DNA of 64,000 bases from Nonomuraea soli (lineage in GTDB: Bacteria; Actinomycetota; Actinomycetes; Streptosporangiales; Streptosporangiaceae), in NCBI RefSeq assembly GCF_013761175.1, contig NZ_JACDUR010000002.1, forward strand, positions 1,144,507 to 1,208,506. Reading direction: 5' to 3'. This document shows positions 7,462 to 15,753 of this stretch, piece after piece. The translations under genes and the position numbers were made by a program. The notes below the pieces were generated by a model, which saw nothing but the letters and a program-made list of their open reading frames with translations, did not search any database and was not told the origin of the DNA. How positions within the stretch are numbered: position 1 is the first letter of the stretch; each line of letters opens with the position of its first letter.

Positions 7462-8154
7462 GTGACATCACTCGCTGGGGCTGATGCCCTGGTCTCGCTG
7501 GATCCGGTGTTCGCCAGGCTCGCGGTCGGGGCCGGGCACCATCTGTGGGGTCTGCCTCATCTGACGGTGCGGGAGAAGGCGTTCGTCTGCCTGACGGCGG
7601 ATCTGTGCCATCCGCATCTGGGTGTGCCGCTGGCGATGCATGTGCGGATGGCGCTGGAGCAGGGGGTGGAGCCCGAGGCGATCCGGGAGCTGTATCGGCA
7701 TCTGGCGCCGTACGTCGGGTATCCGGTGGTTGTTTCCGCTTTTCAGCGGCTGGTCGAGCTCGGGTTGCCGGAGGCGGCCGATGCCGGGCCGATCGAGCCG
7801 GTGCCGCTGCACGGGGCGCTGGCGCGTGCCGTACGCGAGCTGGAGCGCATCGATGCGGGGCTGGCGGCCTTCAGCGAGGATCAGCTGGCCCAGCGCTGGG
7901 CCAGGCCGGGGCTGAGTGTCAGGGAGCGGGCGATCGTGTGCCTGGCGGTGGACGTGCTGCACCAGACGCTGGGTGAGTCATTGCTTCTGCACGCCGAGCT
8001 GGCCAGGGGTGCGGGCGCCGGTGAGGAGACCCTGCGGGATCTGCTTCGGGGAATGGCGGAGTTCGGTCTTGGGCGTGCCTGGGCCGCCGCTCGCGCGTTG
8101 GGACTCGAGCCGGTCGAGCAGGCGCGCCAGCTCGGCGCGGCTGGTGACGCCTAG
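7462..8154 (+). CDS. Carboxymuconolactone decarboxylase (CMD/AhpD-like) family protein, two-domain
   Basis: A 230-residue all-helical protein made of two CMD-like halves. Each half carries a version of the signature (TVREKAFVCLTADLCHPHLGVPLAMHV shortened here: LTVREKAFVCLT; and second half SVRERAIVCLAVDVLHQTLG). The family includes gamma-carboxymuconolactone decarboxylases and AhpD-type peroxidase partners, but the CxxC of AhpD is absent, so a decarboxylase or isomerase-like role is more likely. The GTG start has GGAG 7-10 nt upstream. It is coupled to the SDR gene and overlaps the convergent LuxR gene by 177 bp at the 3' ends. Confidence 0.72.
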   Translation: MTSLAGADALVSLDPVFARLAVGAGHHLWGLPHLTVREKAFVCLTADLCHPHLGVPLAMHVRMALEQGVEPEAIRELYRHLAPYVGYPVVVSAFQRLVELGLPEAADAGPIEPVPLHGALARAVRELERIDAGLAAFSEDQLAQRWARPGLSVRERAIVCLAVDVLHQTLGESLLLHAELARGAGAGEETLRDLLRGMAEFGLGRAWAAARALGLEPVEQARQLGAAGDA

Positions 8155-11093
8155 CTTGGGGAAGGCCTTGTACAGGTGGGAGGCGACGGTGCGCGGGCTG
8201 AGGAACAGGTGGGCGCCGATCTCCCGGTTGGAGGCGCCGGTGACGGCCAGCCGTACCACCTGCAGTTCTTGTGGGGTCAGGACGGCCAGCGGGTCGGCGG
8301 GGCGGGCCCGGTCGGGCAGGGCGTAGCCGGCGGCGCGCAGTTCGGCGGCGGCGCGGGCCGCCCAGGGGGTGGCCGCGAGCCGGTCGAAGGCCTCCATGGC
8401 GGCGTGGAGGTGGGTGCGGGCTTCGGCGCGGCTCTTGTGGCGGCGCAGCCATTCGCCGTACAGCAGCCGGGTGCGCGCCTGGTCGAAGGGTTGCGGCTCG
8501 TCGGCGTGCAGGGTCAGGGCGCGTTCGAAGAGCGCGGGTGCGGTGGTGTTCGGGGCCAGCAGGGCGCGGACGCGGTGCAGGGCGGCCAGCGGCGTGGCCC
8601 GGCCGGTGGCCTCGGCCCACTGCGCGTAGGCGGCCAGCCGCTCCCCCGCGCGCCGCCTGTCCCCCACGCGGATCGCGGCCTCGATGTGGTCGGGCCACAG
8701 GTAGCGCCAGATGAAGGCGTGGCGGGTGGGTCCGGCCATCGCCTCGTCCAGCCGGGCCAGGACGGCGTCGTGGCGGCCGTGCCCGAGGTCGAGCATCACG
8801 CGCGCGCACTGCGCCCAGCAGGCTCCCGGCATCCAGTTGCGGTGGTCGGCGGCGTGGACGGCCTGGTCGGCGAGGGCAGCCACCTGGTGGTCGTCTCCGG
8901 CGAGCGCCGACAGCCAGGCGTGGACGCCGGCCAGGTAGCCGCGCCAGAACGGCTGGCCGAGGTCGGCTGCCAGGGCGATGCCTTCCGCGGCGGTGGCGCG
9001 GGCGGCGGGATGCCTGCCGTCGAGCAGCTGGGCGATGGCGAGCAGGGTCAGCGCCTGGGGCATGCGTCCCAGGCGTCCCTGGGCGCGGCAGCTGCCGGCC
9101 AGTTCGGCGGCGTCGCTGAGCATGCCGGTCCGGTCGGCGCGGTGCAGGGACTGGAAGGCGATGAGGAAGCGCAGCTCGGGTGGGACGTGATCGGCGGGGG
9201 CGGGGGTGAGGTGGGCGTGGGTGTCGACGGGTTGGCCTTCGAGGATGAGGCGGAAGGCGGTGTTGATGGAGCGCACCACGGCGGGCAGCCCCTCCCCTGC
9301 CGGGGTGAGTTCTTCGGTACGGCGGGCCAGGGCCTGCTGGTCGGGGTGGGTGGCGCTGGCCCAGGTGTAGTAGCCGGCCAGGCCGAGCAGGGACAACTTG
9401 GCGGGGATGTCGGTGGTCGCTTGGGCGCCTTGGTGCAGCAGCCGGACGGCGTCCAGGGGGCGGTCGGCTTCGACGGCCAGTTTGGCGCGGACGGCGGCGA
9501 GCTGGGCGGCGACGGAGCCGGGGACGGGTGTGGTGGTTGTTTCGGTGAGGCGCACGGCCTTGTCGACCAGGTCGGCCGTGCGCCGCCACAGGCCCGCCTC
9601 CGCCGCGGCCTCGGCCGCGGCGGTCCACCGGTGGATGGCGCGGGCGGGGTCGGCCGACAGTTGCGCCGCCCGCGCGTAGGCCGCCGACACGGCCGTCTGG
9701 CCGCCGCGCAGGCGGGCGCGTACGGCCAGCTCGACCAGCTGGCCGGCGACCTCCTCGTCGGGGTGGGGGGTGAAGGCGGCCAGGTGCCAGGCTCGGCGGT
9801 CGTCGTCGACGGCTTGGGCCAGGGCGCGGTGGGCGGCCATCCGGGCGGCGATGTCGCAGGCCAGCAGGACGGCTCTGCGTACGAGCGGGTGGTGGAAGGC
9901 GACGCCGGCGGTGGTGACGCGGACGAGGCCGGCGTGTTCTGCCGGGGCGAGGTCGTCGAGGGAGGCGCCGAGCCGGGCGGCGGCGCGGGCGAGGGTGTCG
10001 AGGGCGTCGGGGTCGAGGGTGTCACCGGGGTGAGTCGCTCATGGTGATCCAGGGCGTTGCCGTGATCCAGGGCGTTGCCGTGATCCAGGGCGGCCACCAG
10101 CAGGCAGGAGCGGGTGGCCTCGGGCAGCGCCGCGATCCGGTCACGGAAGCCGCCCAGCACCCGGTCGGTCACCGGCGTCGCAGAACCGACGGAGAAGAAC
10201 AGGGGGACGAGGGTGCCGGCGCGCTGCTCGGGGGTGAGCATGCGGGGCAGCTCGATTAGGGCCAGCGGGTTGCCCTGGGCTTCGGCGACGATCTGGTCGC
10301 GGACGGCGGGCGGCAGGTCGGCGGCCCGCCGGGCGATGAGCTGCCGGGCGGCGTCGGGTTCCAGCTTTCCCGGTCGCAGCTCGGGCAGGTCCGTCAGGGG
10401 GAAGGGGTCTCGGGCGGCGAGCAGCACCATGACGGGTTCGTTGTACAGGCGGCGGGTGGCGAACAGCAGCGCGTCGGCCGACTCGCCGTCCAGCCAGTGG
10501 GCGTCGTCGATGAGGCACAGGACCGGGCCTTCGGTCGACAGGTCGACGAGCAGGCTGAGGGTGGCCAGGCCGACGAGGTAGCGGTCGCCCGGTGCGGGGC
10601 GGCCGAGGCCGAGCGCGCCGCGTAAGGCGTCCGCCTGCTGGGGCTGCAGCGACTCGGCGTGGCGCAGGACGGGGCGCAGCAGCCGGTGCAGGGCCGCGAA
10701 CGGCAGGTCGGACTCCGATTCCACGCCGGTCACCTTCAGCACCCTCGCCTGCGCAGCCGCCGCCGCATCGGCCGCAGAAGAGACCGTAGAAGGGACCGCC
10801 GCATCGGCCGCGGGACGGGACGCAGAAGGGGCCGCGGGACGGGCCGCCGCAGTGGCGCCCGCACCGCCTTCGCCCACCGCATCGACGCCGACCCCGCGGA
10901 CATCCGCCGTTGAACGAACCGCCGAAGGAGCCGGTGCCGCGCCCTCCGCGGTGGCCTGGGCGTGGGCGAGGAGGGCGGATTTGCCGATGCCGGCTTCGCC
11001 GCGGACGACCAGCACTCCGGTGCGGCGGGCGAGCAGGTCGTCGATGACGGTCAGTTCGGCCTGACGTCCGAGCAGGACGGTGCTGGGCTCCAT
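7978..11093 (-). pseudogene. Large LuxR-family regulator with AAA ATPase domain, split by a 1-nt frameshift
   Basis: About 1,040 residues in two frames. The N-terminal part (11093 to about 10030) has Walker A GEAGIGKS near residue 32 and Walker B VLCLIDDAHWLD. The C-terminal part (about 10030 to 7978) has TPR-like helices and ends with a LuxR HTH (LTPQELQVVRLAVTGASNRE). One base is missing in the GGGG run at 10027-10030 (CCCC on the coding strand). Restoring it joins the frames smoothly, so this is either a recent mutation or a sequencing error. An Ala-rich insert of about 60 residues follows Walker A where relatives have none. It starts 5 bp after the hydrolase stop, so the two are co-transcribed. 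Confidence 0.75.
10044..10091. repeat. 18-bp tandem repeat next to the LuxR frameshift
   Basis: GTGATCCAGGGCGTTGCC occurs twice exactly and a third time partially. In the protein it gives ALDHGNALDHGNALDH. It lies 14 bp from the G-run where the frame is broken, which marks the spot as slippage-prone. Confidence 0.85.
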
Positions 11094-11098
11094 GGCGA

Positions 11099-12028
11099 TC
11101 ACACTTTCGCGGTGGCGTGACGGTAGAAGTCGATCTGGTCGGCGACGACGCGGTCGCGGAAGGCGGGGTCGGTGTAGAAGGTGAAGTGGGTGCCCGGGTA
11201 GGCGCGCAGTTCGCCGTGCGGGGCGCGTTCGGCCAGTTCGCGGGTGGTTTCGAGCGGGGTCTCGCGGTCGTCGGCGGCGACGCAGACCAGCAGCGGGCAG
11301 CTCAGGCGGGCGGCGGCCTCGGCGGGCCGGTAGCGCATCATGCCCAGCAGAGCGCGGGGGGCGACGCTGTTGCGCCACAGGGTGCTCTTCTGGCCGCCGG
11401 TGAGGGTTGCGATGTGGTGTTCGGCCTCGGGAGTGGCGGTGACGGCGAGTTGTCCCGGGTGTCCCACCATCGGGATGTAGTGGGGGCGCAGGCCGAGCTT
11501 TCCGCGCAGGGCGTCCCAGACGATGGCGCCCAGCAGGCGCAGGGTGTCGCCGGTGGAGCGGCCTTCGACCTTCTTGGGGAAGCCGTTGAACGGGATCTGC
11601 GCGACGACGGCTGCGATGTCGGGGTCGCCGGCGGCGACGGTGATGGCATGGGCGCCGCCCAGCGAGTTGCCCCACAGCAGGACGCTGCCGGGGGCGATGC
11701 GGGGGTGGGCGCGGGCGAAGGCGACGGCGGCGCGGATGTCGGTGAGCTGACCGTCGATGTCGGGCACCTGGCGTGGGCTGCCGTCGCTTGCGCCGAAGCT
11801 GCGGTAGTCGAAGACCAGGGCGGCCAATCCGGCGGCGGCGAAGCGCTCGGCGTAGTCGTAGAGGCGGTCCATGGTGCCGCTGAATCCGTGGCACAACACG
11901 ACGCACGGCACGGGGCCGCTCCCGGCGGCGGAGTCGGAGGGGTCGGTGGAGTCGGCGGAGTCGGTGGGAAGGTAGAGGCGGCCGGCGATGCGGACGCCGT
12001 CGGCGGTGAAGGACACGTCGGAGGGCAT
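11099..12028 (-). CDS. Alpha/beta hydrolase (dienelactone-hydrolase/S9-like)
   Basis: A 309-residue alpha/beta hydrolase. The oxyanion region is VVLCHGFSG and the nucleophile elbow is WGNSLGGAHA (GxSxG). The acid is in VAADDRETP and the histidine in PGTHFTFY. It also has the FDYRSFGASDG block of prolyl-oligopeptidase-like and X-Pro-type hydrolases. A Ser/Asp-rich stretch near residues 20-34 is low complexity. No signal peptide. The ATG at 12028 has GAGGA 8 nt upstream; ATG 12037 is possible. It is divergent from a TetR gene with paired operator-like repeats between them. Confidence 0.8.
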   Translation of the reverse strand: MPSDVSFTADGVRIAGRLYLPTDSADSTDPSDSAAGSGPVPCVVLCHGFSGTMDRLYDYAERFAAAGLAALVFDYRSFGASDGSPRQVPDIDGQLTDIRAAVAFARAHPRIAPGSVLLWGNSLGGAHAITVAAGDPDIAAVVAQIPFNGFPKKVEGRSTGDTLRLLGAIVWDALRGKLGLRPHYIPMVGHPGQLAVTATPEAEHHIATLTGGQKSTLWRNSVAPRALLGMMRYRPAEAAARLSCPLLVCVAADDRETPLETTRELAERAPHGELRAYPGTHFTFYTDPAFRDRVVADQIDFYRHATAKV

Positions 12029-12056
12029 ACAGATCATCCTCGGGCGAAATAGACTG

Positions 12057-12097
12057 ACTGCCGGTAGGTACTCTAGCGACTGAACTGACCGTAGGTA
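12057..12097. promoter_or_regulatory. Two direct operator-like repeats, ACTGNCNGTAGGTA
   Basis: ACTGCCGGTAGGTA (12057-12070) and ACTGACCGTAGGTA (12084-12097) lie 27 bp apart between the divergent hydrolase and TetR genes. The position suggests that the TetR protein controls both genes. Confidence 0.5.
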
Positions 12098-12107
12098 AGT
12101 GAGATCG

Positions 12108-12809
12108 ATGACGCCTCAGCGGATTCTGGAGGCGGCGCGCACCCTGTTCGCCGCCCGCGGCTACCGCGCCACGTCCATGCAGTCCATCGCCGACCAGGTG
12201 GGCATCACCAAGGCGGCCCTGTACTACCACTTCGACTCCAAGGAGGAGATCCTGCGGCGGCTGACCGTGCCGCTGCTGGACGAGCTGGAGGAGGTCCTGG
12301 CCGCCGCCGAGTCGGGGCAGGACGCCGAGGGGGTGCGGTGGCGGGCCATCGAGGGCTACGTCGATGTGCACCTGCGCCACCGCGAGACGCTCACGATGCT
12401 GGTCAGGGATATGACGCTGCTGGTGCAGGCGCCTGTCGCCGACCGTTTCCGCACCGCGATAGCCCTGGCCAACGAGCTGGTGGCGGGGCCGGGGGGCGGG
12501 CTGGAGGAGCGGGTGCGCGCCTGCCAGGTGGTGGCCGGGCTGGCCGATCCGGTGCTGCTGTTCCGTGACGAGCCGGCCGAGCGGCTGCGGGCGCTGATCC
12601 TGGACGGCGCCAGGGCGTTGCTGGACGCGCCGCCCGCTCCCCGGGTGGCCGGGCGTGCCCGGGGGCGCAACGGCGGGCGGCCCGCCCTGCTGTCGGACGA
12701 GCAGATCGTGCAGGCCAGGCAGCTGCACGCCGGCGGCTTGGGGGTGGAGGAGGTGGCCGCCCGGTTCGAGGTGTCGAGGGCGACCATGTACCGCCATCTC
12801 AAAAACTAA
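12108..12809 (+). CDS. TetR-family regulator fused to a resolvase-type C-terminal HTH
   Basis: A 233-residue protein. The TetR N-terminal HTH is clear (ARTLFAARGYRATSMQSIAD, then ITKAALYYHFDSKEE). The middle is the ligand-binding helical domain. The last 48 residues, after a basic linker (RARGRNGGRP), form a second HTH, LLSDEQIVQARQLHAGGLGV followed by EVAARFEVSRATMYRHL. This matches the DNA-binding tail of Hin/Gin-type serine recombinases. So one chain carries two different DNA-binding domains. It is likely autoregulatory through the ACTGNCNGTAGGTA repeats just upstream and probably controls the divergent hydrolase-LuxR operon. Confidence 0.85.
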   Translation: MTPQRILEAARTLFAARGYRATSMQSIADQVGITKAALYYHFDSKEEILRRLTVPLLDELEEVLAAAESGQDAEGVRWRAIEGYVDVHLRHRETLTMLVRDMTLLVQAPVADRFRTAIALANELVAGPGGGLEERVRACQVVAGLADPVLLFRDEPAERLRALILDGARALLDAPPAPRVAGRARGRNGGRPALLSDEQIVQARQLHAGGLGVEEVAARFEVSRATMYRHLKN

Positions 12810-12825
12810 AGATAGAGAGATTTGA

Positions 12826-13437
12826 TTATGAGACTGGACGTCCGGCCTTGAGTGCCGCGGCGATGTCGACGGCGCGCCGGGCCTGGTGTCGGGCCGCCTG
12901 CAGGATCACGTCGGTGGGCGGGCCGTCACCGGCCACGTGGGAGGTGCCGTAGGGGTTGCCGGAGGCGAACTGGACGGGATCGGTGTAGCCGGGCGGCACG
13001 ATGACGCCGCCCCAGTGGTAGAAGGTGTTGCCCAGCGCCAGCAGGGTGGACTCCTGCCCGCCGTGGGGGGTGTTGGAGGCGGTGAAGGCCGAGTACACCT
13101 TGCCCGCGAGCCTGCCCTGGAACCACAGCGGCCCGGTGGTCTCGATGAAGGCCCGCAGCTGGCTGGCCGGATTGCCGAAGCGGGTGGGGGTGCCGAAGAG
13201 CACCACGTCGGCCCAGTCCAGGTCGTCGTGGCCGGCCACGGCGATGTCACGGGTGTCGTCCAGGTGCCGGCCCCAGGCGGGGTTGGCGGCGATCGCCTCC
13301 GGCGGGGCGCTCTCGGCGACCTTGCGCAGACGCACCGTCGCGCCCGCCTTCCGCGCCCCCTCGGCGGCGGCCTGGGCCAGGGCGTGAACGGTGCCGGTGG
13401 CGCTGTAGTAGATGATCGCGGCGTTGACGGGTTGCAT
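12826..13437 (-). CDS. wrbA: WrbA-type NAD(P)H:quinone oxidoreductase
   Basis: A 203-residue flavodoxin-fold protein. The FMN phosphate loop is YYSATGTVHALAQA, the WrbA-specific block is FGTPTRFGNPASQLRAF, and later conserved blocks include VYSAFTASNTPHGGQES and HWGGVIVPPGYTD. WrbA proteins are FMN-dependent two-electron quinone reductases that limit semiquinone stress. It is divergent from the ECF41 sigma factor gene with a 13-bp inverted repeat in the shared upstream region, so it may belong to that sigma factor's regulon. Confidence 0.85.
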   Translation of the reverse strand: MQPVNAAIIYYSATGTVHALAQAAAEGARKAGATVRLRKVAESAPPEAIAANPAWGRHLDDTRDIAVAGHDDLDWADVVLFGTPTRFGNPASQLRAFIETTGPLWFQGRLAGKVYSAFTASNTPHGGQESTLLALGNTFYHWGGVIVPPGYTDPVQFASGNPYGTSHVAGDGPPTDVILQAARHQARRAVDIAAALKAGRPVS

Positions 13438-13484
13438 GGTCGCCTGAGGTCCTTCCGGGCGGTGTGTCGTGGACGCTTGCGACT

Positions 13485-13556
13485 TCTACGACAAGACAGC
13501 CCGGCCAGATGTCAGGCGGGGCCGGCTCACATTCCGGGGCGCCGTCTTGTCGTAGA
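13485..13556. promoter_or_regulatory. Symmetric element between wrbA and the ECF41 gene
   Basis: TCTACGACAAGAC (13485-13497) and its exact reverse complement GTCTTGTCGTAGA (13544-13556) face outward toward the two divergent genes, 40-48 nt from their start codons. Downstream of each arm lies a CGTC, the -10 motif known for ECF41 sigma factors. The spacing differs on the two sides and the arm is not the textbook TGTCACA, so this could instead be an operator. Confidence 0.5.
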
Positions 13557-13595
13557 GGTGTCAGCGAACGTCACGACCAGGAGGCCGCGACACCC

Positions 13596-14804
13596 ATGAC
13601 CGTCAACGACCCGAGCCTGCACGCGATCATGAGCGAGCGGCGGCGGCTCATCAACCTCGCCTACCGGCTGCTCGGCTCGTTGTCGGAGGCCGAGGACGTC
13701 GTCCAGGAGACCTACCTGCGCTGGTACGCCCTGCCCCGGACGCAGCGCGAAGCCGTCGAGTCGGTCGGCGGCTGGATGACGACCGTCGCCAGCCGTATCT
13801 GCCTGAACCTGCTGGCCTCGGCCCGCGCCCGCCGAGAGCGCTACGTGGGCGCGTGGATCCCCGAACCGCTGCCCGCGCCCGCCGAACGGGCCGCAGGGCG
13901 GCTCTCCGGGGCCGACCCGGCCGATCAGGTCACCCTCGACGAGTCGATCAACATGGCCTTCCTCGTCGTGCTCGAATCGATGACGCCGGCGGAAAGGGTG
14001 GCGTTCGTCCTGCACGACGTCTTCCGCTACAGCTTCGCCGAGGTGGCGGAGATCGTGGGCCGGACTCCGGCCGCATGCCGCCAGCTGGCCTCCTCGGCCC
14101 GCCGCCGCCTTCGAAACGCCCGCCCCGGCACCACCCTCACCACCTCGGCCGTCTCCGCGACCGTCTCCACGGCCCCCACCACGACCGGCCCGGCGACCGG
14201 CCCGGGGGCCAGCTCCACGGCCCCCACCACGACCGGCCCGGCGACCGGCCCGGCGACCGGCCCGGGGGCCAGCTCCACGGCTGGCTCCACGGCTGGCTCC
14301 ACGGCTGGCTCCACGGCCGCTCCCCCAGCGGTCCCCGCAGCCGCCCGCTCCAACACCCCCGCCCATGACCCCGCCCATGACCCCGCCAACGCACGCGCCG
14401 CCGTGCCCACGGCTGCGCGCGACGCCGGCGTCGTGGCGGCGTTCCGGCGGGCCTGGCAGGCCAAGGACATCGCCGCCCTCATCGCCGTCCTCGACCCCGA
14501 CGTCAAGGCCACCGGCGACGGCGGCGGGCTCGTCAGCGCCGTGCTCGACCCGGTCGAGGGACGCGAGCGGGTGGCGCGGCTGCTGATCGGCCTGGCCGCT
14601 GCGGCGCCGGGCCTGACGATGGCCGAGCGCACCGTCAACGGCCGGCCCGGCCTGGTCGCCCAGCATGCCGGCACGACGGTGGCCGTGTACGCCTTCGACG
14701 TGGCCGGTGGGCGGATCAGGCGCATCTGGGTGGTGCGCAACCCCGACAAACTGCGCCCGTGGACGACAGGCGCTGTCACAAACGACCGGCCCGCCCCGTC
14801 CTGA
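13596..14804 (+). CDS. ECF41-type RNA polymerase sigma factor with SnoaL-like C-terminal domain
   Basis: A 402-residue protein. Region sigma-2 is INLAYRLLGSLSEAEDVVQE and sigma-4 is MTPAERVAFVLHDVFRYSFA followed by EVAEIVGRTPAACRQLASSA. The C-terminal SnoaL/NTF2-like domain (from about residue 275) is typical of ECF41 and regulates the sigma factor in place of an anti-sigma factor. Between them lies an unusual linker of about 95 residues rich in Thr, Ala, Gly and Pro, built from tandem duplications; normal ECF41 linkers are short. ATG 13596 has CAGGAGG about 12 nt upstream. ECF41 genes usually sit beside carboxymuconolactone decarboxylase, oxidoreductase or epimerase genes; here the partner is wrbA. 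Confidence 0.88.
   Translation: MTVNDPSLHAIMSERRRLINLAYRLLGSLSEAEDVVQETYLRWYALPRTQREAVESVGGWMTTVASRICLNLLASARARRERYVGAWIPEPLPAPAERAAGRLSGADPADQVTLDESINMAFLVVLESMTPAERVAFVLHDVFRYSFAEVAEIVGRTPAACRQLASSARRRLRNARPGTTLTTSAVSATVSTAPTTTGPATGPGASSTAPTTTGPATGPATGPGASSTAGSTAGSTAGSTAAPPAVPAAARSNTPAHDPAHDPANARAAVPTAARDAGVVAAFRRAWQAKDIAALIAVLDPDVKATGDGGGLVSAVLDPVEGRERVARLLIGLAAAAPGLTMAERTVNGRPGLVAQHAGTTVAVYAFDVAGGRIRRIWVVRNPDKLRPWTTGAVTNDRPAPS
14167..14390. repeat. Nested tandem duplications in the ECF41 linker
   Basis: Three layers are visible. A roughly 60-bp unit encoding TAPTTTGPATGPGASS is present twice, the second copy with one extra TGPA. CCACGGCTGGCT is repeated three times (STAG). CATGACCCCGCC is present twice (AHDP). 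All are multiples of three and keep the frame. Confidence 0.8.
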
Positions 14805-14838
14805 CGGGGTGACACTTTCCTCACCCCTAAGGATGATC

Positions 14839-15753
14839 ATGAGGCGTTGGGTGCGATGGGTGACGGCGCTGGTCGCGGTGCTGGTGGCCGTGACGTTGTT
14901 CGGAGCGTACGGCTGGCAGCCGGCCGCCGTGGAGGGCTACCGCTCGCCGTACGAAAGCAGCTACCTCGACACCGCCCTGGCGCGCTTCCACTACAGCAAG
15001 ACCGGCAGCGGTTCTCCGGTGGTGCTGGTGGCGGGCGGCGCGCAGTGGCTCTACTCCTACCGCGACACGATCCCGGAGCTGGCCCGCGAGCACACCGTGT
15101 ACGCCGTCGACCTTCCCGGTCAGGGCTACACGACGGTGAAGGGGGAGTTCGCCTACGACATCCCCTCGATGGCGCGCGCCCTGGGAACGTTCCTGGACGC
15201 GGCGCGGCTGCCGGCCGTCTCCCTGGTGGGCCACTCCTGGGGAGGCGCCTGGTCGCTCTACTACGCCGAGCACAACCCGGGCCGTGTCGAGCGGCTGGCC
15301 CTGCTCGACTCCCCCGGGCTGGACAAGCCGCTGGCCTCGCAGACGCGGCTGTTCTCCGTGCCCGTCGTCGGCGAGCTCGCGGTCAAGCTGATGGGCCGCT
15401 CCGACTTCGAGAAGAGCCTGCGCACCGCCTTCGCCCGCCAGGACCGCGTCACCGCCGAGGTCGTGGACGAGACCTGGCACTGGCTGTCTCGCCCCGACAA
15501 GCGGGAGGCGTTCGTCCGGCTGGCCCGTACCCAGGACTACACCGCCACGGACGCCGCTCTGGCCCGGCTGCGCGCCCGCACCCTGGTGATCTGGGGCGAA
15601 CAGGACCAGTGGCTGCCCGCCTCCTACGCCCACGACTACGGCAGGCGCATCCCCGCCGCCACCGTGCACGTCGTGCCAGGAGCGGGACACAATGTGCACG
15701 AGGACGCCCCGCAGCAGGTCAACGCCCTGCTGGCGGGCTTCCTCACGAGCTAG
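14839..15753 (+). CDS. Membrane-anchored alpha/beta hydrolase
   Basis: A 304-residue hydrolase with an N-terminal signal anchor (residues about 8-25). The nucleophile elbow is LVGHSWGGAWSLYY, the acid is in IWGEQDQWLPA and the histidine in VPGAGHNVHED. The overall pattern is that of the general alpha/beta-hydrolase-1 family; the substrate is unknown. It probably acts on the outer face of the membrane. AAGGA ends 5 nt before ATG 14839, which is preferred over ATG 14833. Its TAG stop shares the tetranucleotide CTAG with the stop of the convergent L,D-transpeptidase gene. Confidence 0.8.
   Translation: MRRWVRWVTALVAVLVAVTLFGAYGWQPAAVEGYRSPYESSYLDTALARFHYSKTGSGSPVVLVAGGAQWLYSYRDTIPELAREHTVYAVDLPGQGYTTVKGEFAYDIPSMARALGTFLDAARLPAVSLVGHSWGGAWSLYYAEHNPGRVERLALLDSPGLDKPLASQTRLFSVPVVGELAVKLMGRSDFEKSLRTAFARQDRVTAEVVDETWHWLSRPDKREAFVRLARTQDYTATDAALARLRARTLVIWGEQDQWLPASYAHDYGRRIPAATVHVVPGAGHNVHEDAPQQVNALLAGFLTS

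Noticed and set aside
8176..10047. A 623-codon open frame on the plus strand
   Set aside because: It is antisense to the LuxR regulator, has a Gly/Val/Gln composition typical of GC-rich shadow frames and no motif; the minus-strand reading has clear domains.
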